From Morinoia aosen (lineage: Eukaryota; Arthropoda; Malacostraca; Amphipoda; Talitridae), in NCBI GenBank assembly GCA_030386875.1, contig CM059563.1, positions 12,728,001 through 12,792,000 of the forward strand: a stretch of 64,000 nucleotides of DNA, read 5' to 3'. Position numbers and translations under genes: made by a program. This document shows, piece by piece, positions 11,837 through 22,300 of this stretch (position 1 is the stretch's first letter; the number at the start of each line of letters is the position of its first letter). Below the pieces are notes generated by a model. That model worked only from the letters and a program-made list of their open reading frames with translations. It ran no database searches and was not told the DNA's origin.

Positions 11837-12384
11837 GGTAAATCTGAAGGATATGTCAGTTATCAATTTTCCACTTTTTAGTGCCTGAACCTAATTAATT
11901 GAACCAAAATAAACAAGTTTTCTTCTATGCACTTTCCGTCTCAAATGAGTATTTTAAAACTTATAGCGGTAGGTTTGGTTTCGTCTTTGATGACGAATGC
12001 GCTCGAATAAACAGCTACTCATCAATTTTTTAATTTTTGTTGTTTGAATCATGGTAATAACATCGAAATAAACAACTTTTCTTCTATACCCTTTTTTTGT
12101 CAAATGAGTATTTAACGAGGTATTGCGGTAGGTTTGGTTTTGTCTTTGATGACGATCGCGCTGGAAGCGAGTGCGCATTGCAGTGTCGCTGTTCGACGCG
12201 CTCCTTGAATTACTTGCCGCTTCAAACACTGGAGTTGCGGTCGGTTATTTACCGCTATAACTAATAAAATACTCATTTGAGACGGAAAGTGCATAGAAGA
12301 AAACTTGTTTATTTCGATCTAATTAACTATGCTTAGGCATCAAAATTTAAAAAATCGATAACTGACATATCCTTCAGATTTACC
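11837..12384. mobile_element. 548-bp MITE with long TIRs and 8-bp TSD
   Basis: The perfect direct repeat ATACTTAA lies at 11829-11836 and 12385-12392. Inside it the ends are inverted copies beginning GGTAAATCTGAAGGATATG, and imperfect inverted similarity extends about 140 bp into each side. There is no transposase. The left half contains a second copy of part of its own arm (about 12055-12165 repeats 11905-12005), so the element grew by internal duplication. An 8-bp duplication with GG-starting ends would fit Merlin-type or an atypical hAT-type mobiliser; I cannot decide between them. Confidence 0.8.
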
Positions 12385-12392
12385 ATACTTAA

Positions 12393-12959
12393 TTCTGTTA
12401 GGTTCTATCAAATCAAATTCTGTTATATTAGGCTATGCTTTATGATAATAGTTATCTTTTTTATTTTGTTTGAGTTTTTAATACTATCACTATTAGGTCT
12501 TTACATATCTGTTGCACTCAACAAAACATAACACTTTTTCCAGGAGCAAGCTTCTTCTTGCAATAGAAAGGCTTATGTGAGAAATTTGGTAATGTCTACT
12601 GTAGTTATTGTAGAATTGAAATTCAAGACTGGTAGTTCTATCTGAGCTGTGTTTATGTCAGGAGTGAATTTCTTACCTGCATACAAGTTGGGCCAAATCC
12701 TCCAGGACTTGCTGGCTTGAAGACTTACATGAGTGGCCCAACATGCTGCTCTACTACAAACAGGGAAGGTGCCATTTTGGTTCTAAGGATGAAAGGAGAG
12801 TAGCCTCAAAGCTGCTAATCAAGCATGTAATAAGCTTTAAGGGAGATGTCCATGCTGAAATCGACTGAATGGCTTTAACGTTCTTTCTATGGAATTTAGA
12901 TCTATGAAAATTGGCATATATGTGTATTGTGTGGAATGGGCTCAATCATTAAAGCGCAT
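12393..12959. other. No recognised feature
   Basis: AT-rich sequence between the MITE and its related half copy. No coding or repeat structure was identified. Confidence 0.4.
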
Positions 12960-13184
12960 TAGAAGGGAAGAGTCTATTGTAGTGTTGCCATCCGACGTGC
13001 TCAATGAATTTTTTTCTGCTTCAAACACTAGAGTTGCGGTAAGTCATTTACCGCTATAACTCGTAACATACTCATTTCCGATGAAAAGTGCATAGAAGAA
13101 AACTTGTTCATTTTGATCTAATTAACTATGTCAGGGCACCAATAAGCGGAAAATTGATTACTGGCTATCCCTTTACATTTACCA
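12960..13184. repeat. Diverged half copy of the long-TIR MITE
   Basis: The sequence from about 12975 onwards closely follows the right half of the 11837-12384 element, including TTCAAACACT.GAGTTGCGGT, the ACCGCTATAACT segment and GTGCATAGAAGAAAACTTG. It stops at TTTACATTTACC, the element's right terminus. The left half is not recognisable. It is a solo or truncated copy of the same family. Confidence 0.65.
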
Positions 13185-13774
13185 TACATTTTGAGACGAA
13201 GTCTCTTGAAAAGAACATATTTTCCCCTACACATTCCCCCATTGTCTTCAAAATTATGTCAAAAGTGGAAAAAAGTTATAGAGACAACCCCTACTTGCTT
13301 CAAAAACTGCATGCGTATGCCAAGTTTCATAGATCTAGATCCAATAAAACTAACGTTACAGCCATTTCCTTGATTTTGGATGGACGTCTTCCTTAAGCTA
13401 TTGCTTAAAGAACTAAACAGCCAGCACGTGAAGACTTTGTATGGTCAGAAACAGTGATTGAAAAAGAAAAGAATAAAAGGTACCCAAATATAGCTTCAAA
13501 CATTACAATCTCATAGAACATTCTAAATGCACTGCCAGATAGAATTTTAACGTATGGAATAGATGTGGGAAAATGTGTAGAAATTGCAAAACTTAACTCT
13601 ATAAATACTGGAATTTTGATCAACAAGATATACATTGTTGCAAAGCTGTATATGCAAACTCATATATTACAAAAGCATTGAATTTTTTCCTTTGCTTGCT
13701 TCACTTTTATGCTTACAAGTTAGCTTTAAATAGGTAGTGGGTGTTCAGTTATTCTCTTACATGTAAATTATCTT
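13185..13774. other. No recognised feature
   Basis: AT-rich sequence with short chance ORFs. I see no homology-bearing motif. Confidence 0.4.
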
Positions 13775-13929
13775 TTAAGATACCGTCCGGGATTTTGACC
13801 TTTGTCCGTCCGATTTGCTTGAAAATTGGCCACTATATGTATTTTTTGAAAGTAAACATTTTTTATTTACGTCATTTTTTCGATTTAGGCCTTATTTTTT
13901 TACAAAAAATTAGATTTTTGATACATTTT

Positions 13930-14250
13930 TATGTATATTTCAAGACGTATCAACTCATTGAATTTTGATGCTAAAACAAAACCAAAGACAGTTTTAGAAT
14001 CCTTGAAGCATTTCTAACAAAGTTATAATTTAAAATTTTATCATTTGAAAAAAATTTCTGTGATAAGCGATACTTTATAATATCACAAACAATTACTTTT
14101 TGAGTTTGGAGCCGTAAAAATTTTTTTGTTTTCTAAAATTTGGGAGAGACTTATTATAAATTTGTTAGAAATGTTCTAAGGATTCCAAAACTGTCTTTGG
14201 TTTCGTTCTAGCATCAAAATTCAATGAGTTGATACGATTTGAGTGGTTGA
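13930..14250. repeat. Large imperfect palindrome (about 95-bp arms)
   Basis: The left arm (about 13940-14030) and the reverse complement of the right arm (about 14145-14240) share long matches such as GTATCAACTCATTGAATTTT and CCAAAGACAGTTTT, with a centre of roughly 110 bp between them. Transcription would give a long hairpin. Confidence 0.8.
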
Positions 14251-14859
14251 AATGTATTATTATTCAGGAGAGCCCAAAAACAAAGATATACTATTGAATT
14301 GCAATATCATTGACAATTTTTGTATATGAATGCAGTTTCTTTGATCTATTTTTATGAAAGAATACTGTGCAACATTTTCCTTGTGAATTTCAATGTAACA
14401 TAAGAAATATTGTGCATAAAAACATATAGAAATATCATATTTTATTTGAGTACTCACCATGTAGCTGTTGCAAAACGCGAACATCTTCCGTCATAAATCT
14501 GTGGTTTTTTGAACAGCAGTAGATGATTTTGTGCAACTTTTGATTATTTTTGTGTTATTTTGCGTAATGTTTTCTGTTTATATTAATTATTTTCCACATA
14601 TATAGGTAGAAGAAATAAAGAAATGAAAATTCAAAGTAAAAAATAAATTTCACGCAAATATATGTTTTTTTCGTTTATGATAGAAACACATAAGTAAACA
14701 CAAGTTGACAGACACTATTTGTTGACAGACACTATTTTCAGCACAACATTGCCGACAACATCCTCCACTTGTGGGAAGTAATCTTTGCGAGGAAATCCAA
14801 ACCACAATAGTCCATATACGTAATGATCATATTCCAACAAAAAAAAGTGAATTTTTTTA

Positions 14860-15180
14860 TTGAACCCCCCCCGGGGGGGGGGGGGGATTTGGTGTCCGTA
14901 GTGCCATAATATTTCATGGCACAACAACCCATACGCTAAGCATCATTTTCCGATCAAAAATAAAATTAAATTTTTTATGATTTTGGTCCCCTTTGGACCC
15001 CTCCTGGGGGGGTTCTGGTGTCCGTAGGGCCATAATATTTCATGGCACAATTACCCACGCCATAAGGATCATTTTCGATCAAAAAAAAAAAATAAATTTT
15101 TTTTTGGACCCCTCCTGGGGGGGGGTTCTGGTGTCCGTAGCGCCATAATATTTTATGGCACTATTACCAAGGATCCACCA
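14860..15180. repeat. Tandem repeat (113-125 bp period, 3 units) with C/G runs
   Basis: The phrase GGTGTCCGTAG followed by GCCATAATATTTCATGGCAC recurs starting near 14892, 15018 and 15131. Each unit opens with a run of C then G. The first is C8G14 at 14865-14886; the later two are interrupted (CCCCTCC then G7 or G8). Each unit also contains the inverted repeat GCCAT...ATGGC and a poly(A) stretch. Confidence 0.8.
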
Positions 15181-15270
15181 ATTACCAAGAAAGGATCCTT
15201 TTTTGACAAAAAAAATTTTCAGTCATGGGTGCTGCGGGGGGCCAAATTTGGTCTCGAACGGTACCCTTAA

Positions 15271-16030
15271 ATTAGTAGTGGGTATACAGCTGTATAGCTC
15301 TTGGTTACTAATCTCTGTCAAAATCAAATAGGCTAGGCATAAACTGAAACAATAGTAAACATAAGAGGGTTAAATAAGGCATGCAGGAATGCAGAAACAT
15401 TTTTGTTACTTGCACCTTTACAGCATAAGACTTGTTTTATTCCCATTTCTCTCATGTGTGTGGGTTGCTTTTGAGTATTTGAATGTGAACTACTCTCTTG
15501 TCTATTGTCTTGAATTTTACAAGTCCACGCAACCTGCCATATACCATTGCATGGCAATTATGTTGCTATGTAAATTCAGCCAGAACATGTCTAAGTTAGG
15601 TCACATTGGTATGCTTTTTTGATTTTCATTTTATTGAAGGTTACTGTCATTCTGAAGACAGATTTTCTCTAGCATGGAAAAGGAAATGTAAAAATTTCAA
15701 ACAATGTAAATTCTAGCTTACCAGCTTCAGTAGAGATGCTGGTATAAATACTCTTTTCATCAAGGTTTTTTTGTGAGGCTGTTGTATGTTCTTACACCAG
15801 TATCTATCTGTTGCTCTTTGAAACAAGTTGTAAGCTTTAATAGGAATACTGTAGTCTGTAAATCACTTCCTAAATATTTATGCAAAAGTTAGATGTAACT
15901 GTATTTTTATGTGCGTAAATACATTACTGTAGCAACTAAGAGGATATTCTTCATTGTTTTACAGAATAAATTATGAACAGCTTGTGTGATTCCTAAATTG
16001 GGTTAAAAAATATGCATCCTTGTAATATTG
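15271..16030 (+). other. Upstream region / possible 5' UTR exon of TBC1D2
   Basis: No coding signal. A good 3' splice site (TTGTTTTACAG) ends at 15964, so 15965-16030 may be the untranslated start of the first coding exon, with in-frame stops before the ATG. No promoter or upstream non-coding exon could be identified. Confidence 0.35.
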
Positions 16031-16377
16031 ATGTTACTCAGCATGAATTCTTCCAATGAAGATTACGGAGGTGTGGAAAAGCCAAGCCTATCTGAACCAC
16101 CTCATTTGAGAAATTCTGTACCTGAGAGTTCATTATGTGGCTATCTGGGGAAACTGTCCTCCCAGCAAAAGTCCTTGTCTCAGCTGCTGGCAAACACAGC
16201 TGGGAAAGGCTTTGTAAAAAGTTTGATACGTCAAAGATGGGTTGTATTCTCGGAGCATACGTGCAAGCTCTTCTATTTCAAGGAAAAAGGAAGTACAGAA
16301 TGTCTTGGAGAAATAAATATTGCTGGAGCTACGTTCAACTATGATCCAGAAGACTCTGATGGCCTCTTCACCATTAT
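16031..16377 (+). CDS. TBC1D2: TBC1D2 exon 1: PH domain, N-terminal part
   Basis: The exon starts at ATG 16031 (a second in-frame ATG at 16043 is equally usable) and ends at donor AT|GTAAGT, phase 2. It encodes a short Ser/Pro-rich head, then the PH strands LCGYLGK and RQRWVVFSEHTCKLFYFKEK. The loop after the first strand, with about 20 extra residues, is longer than in vertebrate TBC1D2. Confidence 0.9.
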
Positions 16378-19300
16378 GTAAGTTCTCATCTGGTTAACAG
16401 CATAGCTTGTATGCATCTTCTTACTTTTTAATGTTTATCTTTAGTTATTTGCTAAATGTGTTTTCAGGAAATACCTATATAAGCGTTATGTAGCATAATA
16501 ACCTCTCTAACCTGACTTTGAAATATTGGTTTCCCTTGTCCTGTTTGGGATCATTACATATGCATATTCTTTCCCTGTTGAAAATTTTTTGTTAGTTTCA
16601 AGTTGAGTTATGGTATGTTTAAAGAACTTGCCTTTCTATTTGTCCACAAATTATTTTATTGTTTTACAGATGGTACATCTTTTACAATTCCATCTTGATG
16701 TTATGTTCATTCCCCTGCTGGGAGATGCAACTATTGTGTCTATGGGAATAAGCACTCCCAGGGGGAAAATATGTGGTCCCACACTGAGAATTAGGTAGGC
16801 TTTTTTTTGTTGAAATAAAATATTTTTTGTTATGTTAAGGACCTTTTTTTTTGGTTCACTGCTGTCCTGTTTTTTAACACCTACTTTCTTCTCAACTTTT
16901 ATCATGTTTCACAAACTTTTTTCTCAACTTACTGTTTCTGTGCACCTAGTACATAGATTCCATGTTTCCTTAACTCTATACTAAATGGTGCTTCCCTCCT
17001 TCCTCTCCTTGAAATGCCTTTATTGGGGTTAGGGAGGCTTTAACTACCATCTAATCTAATCCATGAAGTTCCTCCAAGTGACAAATGTAAGTTGTATTTA
17101 ATCTTAGATGAACTGTTCAGCAAGTTAGTAATTCTCTATATAATTGTAAATTATATGTCCTCAAGTTGAATGTCACATAGTAATAAAGTAGGAAGAAGGT
17201 TATTTTAATTTTTGTGTAGTTGTGCTCAATACTTGTATAGGTAGTATTAGATAATATCTTTGAATTGCCTTTGTTATAAAAATGTCTTGTTAAAATTACT
17301 TCCTGTATATATGGTGGTAAAATTGTAGTCATTATTTGAGCCAAGGAATTTTTTCTAGCATATTATCAATAGATTTTTCAAAATCTTTTTTGATATTGTG
17401 GGTCTCAAGTTCTCTGAAGAATTTTGGTAAACTTTGTATTGTGTTAATTAGAAAATTTTGCACAGTAAACATTCAGAATAATTTTAGTTACTACATATAA
17501 TACATAATTCATTCTCAATTTAGAAGACCAGCTTATTTTAGGCATATTCTTTTCAGTTCATTTTAATAAATAATCCTCCATGTGTATTTTGGATCAGCAG
17601 ATGCGAGTTGTGTATCTAGAGATCATTTAGTGTGTGAATCAGCTTGAGCATTTCAACATTAGTTCTCAAATTGACCTTCACTTTTCCAGTCTTTCACACT
17701 TGGCCTTATTCTCTCATATACTTTTTTACTCAAATTTTAACCAGAACAAGTATGAAACAGTGATAGCTATTTACAATTTTGGTGGACTCTGAGTTATTTT
17801 CTTTTTGCAGGAGTGGTAGGGAAATGCATTATTTTACGGCTGGAAACGATGCTTCTCGACAGTCGTGGTTGGAGAGCTTACAGGAGGGCAAAGTGCGCTT
17901 CATCAACAGATGTCAAGTGAGCAGGATGTCATAATATTCAAGTAGATAGCACTCTAGACAACATGTATTTTAGATAGCTAAATGTATTATCTAAAGAAGC
18001 ATTGGAGTGAAATTTTGATATTTTGATTTATTGAGCTTATCAATTTTTCTTCAAAAAATTTTTATTTTATTTTGACATCTTATTTCTGTTATAATTTTTA
18101 AAATGAACAGTTTTCAAAAAATTCATACATCTATTGTTATTTCTTTTTAAGCTCTGTTGATTGATATATTTGCTATTCTGGACCTCTAAAACTGTGGGAG
18201 ACGTAGTATTTCAAACGTCAACAAGTTCAAGTTTTAAGGAGGGCCTGGCAAACTCATCATCTGGCCATGACCTAAGTGACTGGCCTTTTGCAAGCTGTAA
18301 CAGATGAACAAACTTACTTACAAAGCAGTAAAGCATATAACATGAGCAAACAAGAGCTCATGTTTAAACATTATCTATAACATGATCAAAAAAACAGAAA
18401 AATAGTAATTTTTGGATTTTGGTGTAAACCGGTCTCTCTCTAATTGGCTGGCATTTGTAAGCTGTACCAGACAAACAAATACACTTACAAGGAATGGAAG
18501 TATATTGTTAGATTTGTTAGAAAATTCTCTATAACATAAGCTAATAAACAGTAAATTGAGGTTTTTCAGATTTTCAGCTCAAACAGTCCGTTTAAGATAT
18601 TATTTACCAATATATTACTATGATCTCAATATCAGTTTAATTTGGGTAGCAAATGTTGATTATCAAACTGTACGGAAGTAGGCAAAATGGTCAAAATATA
18701 GCACAATTAGAAAAATTTTATCTAACTAAAAAACAGTTGTCAATTTCTTTTGATAATTCAAGTTATCTTATTAGGACCTTCTTTGACAAAATTGTTCAGA
18801 AAAATTTTTTTAGAGTGGAATCTATTGAAATACATTATGATGAACAACCCACAGATTTTTAGGAAAAGGTCATGTTGTTGGTGCTTGGATGAGAAATGTT
18901 ACTACTAACACTAAAATAATGTGTTGGTATGTTGAGTGGAGTTTCAAAAGTGATGACGGCTAATAAAAAAATTAAATGTAAAGATTTTACATCAAATTCA
19001 TTACTGAGTATTCAGGGTAATTTATGAAAACCAAACCATTTACTTTAATGATTCTGATTGTCATTTTAGGTGATCATTTCCATGCATCATTTGAAAAAAT
19101 ATCTTGAAAATATCTTGGGCATATAATATGGAATATTATGTTGATTGAAAGAATGATATGCCTTTAAAGAAACTTTAGTTTTTTGTGATGTGAACTCCCC
19201 TGAACTTCATGCGTCTTGCATCGGTGTAACTTGCACCCTCTACAACAGGAAGGCGAAGGGGGACTGACGAGAATTCAGTGGTACACAAGCCTTCCAAGCT

Positions 19301-22300
19301 CTCCTCCTCCTGAAGTGGGTCGTTTCAACATCTCAAACGTGTTGCACAGCACCGGCAGTAAGGTTGCCCTAGGACGCCTGCGTGCTTCTGCTAAGAAGGT
19401 CTCTTCCTCAGGAGCCTCCAACAATCATTCTGTGCTGTCCGACCGCCACAGCTCTCCTGCACAGCTTAAGAACAAGACCTTTAGTCACGAAAGTAAGTTT
19501 TTAACCTGCCACCACAAGTCTAATTTTATATGGTAGTGATTGATTAAATACTGCTTTATTAGATTTTTGCTTATGTGAATCCAATGATGGGATAGAGCAA
19601 GTTTGATGGGGAGCTTGTGGGTCATAGGATGGGTGAAGAGCTTGTAGGTGTTGGATTGGTTGCATTAGTGAGTGAGCAGTGTTATTGAATACAGACTGTG
19701 AGGAATAAAAAAAGTGCTATTACAAAAGGTGCTGTTAGTGGTTAAATCTATTTCGTTGTTGAGTGGAATTGAATGAGTTGCATATAGTTAGAAGCTGCTT
19801 TGTCATCTAGTCTTTGAGTGGTTGGGGGCGGTGTTTGAGACCGTTAGTGTTCAGTTGAAGAGTTGCTGGACTAGACCTTGATGAGTCTCGTAACTGTAAC
19901 CGAGTTTTTTTACGAGAATTTTCGTCTTTACAGTTACAAGCCAAGATTGATACCAGCAATCAATTTTGTTGTGCTTGATTAAGAACGCGTGTAACTAAGA
20001 TGATTACGGTACTCGTTCAAGTCTTGAACCAGAATTGTTACATGTGCTTGCAGATAGATTCATGTTCAATAGGTTGATATTTATCAGTTAGACTGAATTT
20101 TCAGCCTTTACCTTGTACTTCTCACATTTCCTACAAAATAGTACAATTATTTTTTCTTCATTTGTGCAATATCGTAATAGTTTGTTTTGTACATTGTTGT
20201 GTTCTTCTATTATATCCCTACATCAACCTCTGTCCTTTCTGAAGGACATTAGGAAATCACTTACATCGTTTTTATTTTTTGAATACTTTAATGAAAAGTT
20301 CAAATCAACTGGGTTTCATTTATTTGGTCGTTATAGGGATATCCATAGTATATATTAGATTGAATAACAAAGCATATAACTCAAACAAATAATTATTTCA
20401 CTGTGGCTATACTTGACATGATGCTGTGTAGTGACGTCTTCTTTGTCTAAAGAATGAGAAGTAAATGTGACCAGGAGGGCCAAATTGTAGCTCAGTCTTA
20501 TCTTTGCTGTGGATACGCATGGTGGTAGGCTGAGTGATCATTTTTTAGATCTAAACATTTTCTAAGAAATGAGCTATAGAGCAAGATTAGTGCCAGATAT
20601 GAACTTTACTTACGAGCAAAAGTTAATGCATTAGAGCATAGTTGCATTGTTTGAATCGTTGCTTTTTATTTTTTTCTATTTCAGATTTGTCTTTTGACGA
20701 CATGCAAGTAACTCTGAGACCCAAACGACTCTCTCCAAAAGCTAAGCGGCCAACTTCCATTCACTTCTTGGGCAAACATGAATCACACAATGACAATAAA
20801 AACAGTAATAGCATTGGCAATGGTGGTGTAGATCGTTTACAGAATACTGAGAATATCTCATCTCTCAGCCACACTCAGACTGCCAATGCTCATATGAAGG
20901 GTTGCCATGTGTCTGTTCCTACCTCACCGGAGTTGGAAAGTAGACCACTCTTTCTCCGCTCTAAAAGCACGTCACGAAGTTTCAGGTCTCATTTCTCGCC
21001 TCTAAAAACTGGTTTTAAAAGTAGCACCAAACAAAGCGAGGCTGACGGGAGAAGCCAACTTGTGGAACCTGAGATAGCATCCCCTACCAGTTCCATTCAG
21101 ACGAGCATCTCTCCGTCCCCGAGTTCAGAGGCCTTCCCGGGGCTTAGGCAGATTGGCGCAGACCTCAAGGCTTCACTTAAGTACAGGTGATCCATTACAA
21201 CCAATGCGGTTATCTTATGCCCAGCATCTGTGTGAAAGAACTTTACCACAATTTCACCTATTTGTTTTTCCATGACGTTGCATGCCACTTTTTTGTGTCA
21301 TTTATCTTGGTTTAATTTATGTTTATAAATTTTCTTGTTTTATTTTAAGTAAGCAACAACAGCAGATGAAGAAAATTGAACTCTTCTATAATGTTTTCAC
21401 ATGTTTGGAATGCTGAAGAGATTTCTGTATGATCAATTTTCATGCTTCAGTCGATAGTGAGAATTCAGAGTTGAGAGTAGGATTGAGCTTCTGTCTCGAT
21501 TACTGGTGGAATGTTCTATAATTACAATCTTATTAGTACATTATATTCTGAAAGGATCCAAAATACGGGCTGCATGTTCAGCTGAACTTGAGGTTGGACG
21601 CTGCAGAAAAGTTAGCTTTTGATTTGAATTTTTTTTCAATTTTGTTACTTTCTGGTAGTTGCTTCTTTCTAATAACTTTAGGTTATTGTGCAGTAGTTTC
21701 TGTTCCTGTGATAGCCTTTTGTTTTGAGGTTCATTTTATTTGATATCATTATCTGGTAAATTGAGTTTTTTCGACTGCAGCTTCATAATGAAACCAAAGC
21801 TGCAGAATGAATGTTGGTATTTATTCTGTTAATTTGTAATACAGCTGTCAGAACCAGTGCAAGATTTCAACTTAACTGAATGCCTTACAAATATGAGCTC
21901 CATGTATCTATTAGCAGGAAAGTTTATTCGGATTATAGGATCAAAGTTCATCTCCCGCTGCTCTTTTGGTAAGGTGGATTTATGATATTGTCTTTTTATT
22001 TTAGACCTGCATAATTGTTGAAACTTTCAGCTATTGCACTGCCCTTATTTACTTGGTTAATTTCTAAATTTTGTAGTTTTTTGACGTGACAATTTGTTTT
22101 TGTATAAAGACAAACTGTCTTCTTTTTTGGAGACGAAAAAAAGCCTAAAAGTAAAACTGGTTTGTTTTGAATATTTACTGCTCATTCTTGTGGTTTTGGA
22201 CTTTTAACACCTGTAGACGTGCAGCGCACTGGTGGGGCATATGCTAGCGAGCTAAAACAGCCATTAATTAACGTTTTGGTTCAATAGAATTTGATGAAAG

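Larger units (their letters stand above)
13779..15266. mobile_element. Candidate TTAA-flanked element
   Basis: The block lies between TTAA at 13775-13778 and TTAA at 15267-15270. Its ends are weak inverted matches: GATACCGTCCGGGA on the left, GGGTACCGTTCGAGA as the reverse complement of the right end (core TACCGTYCG). It contains the 0.3-kb palindrome at 13930-14250 and the G-tract tandem array at 14860-15180, and no transposase. TTAA targets are used by piggyBac and Kolobok types. The inverted match is short, so the boundary call is tentative. Confidence 0.35.

Noticed and set aside
14715-14932. Pro/Gly-containing small proteins on the minus strand
   Set aside because: Produced by the C8G14 run and tandem array in two frames; not a gene.
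19216-19536. Independent small gene
   Set aside because: The frame is exon 3 of TBC1D2 plus flanking intron; the splice sites and phases fit the larger gene.
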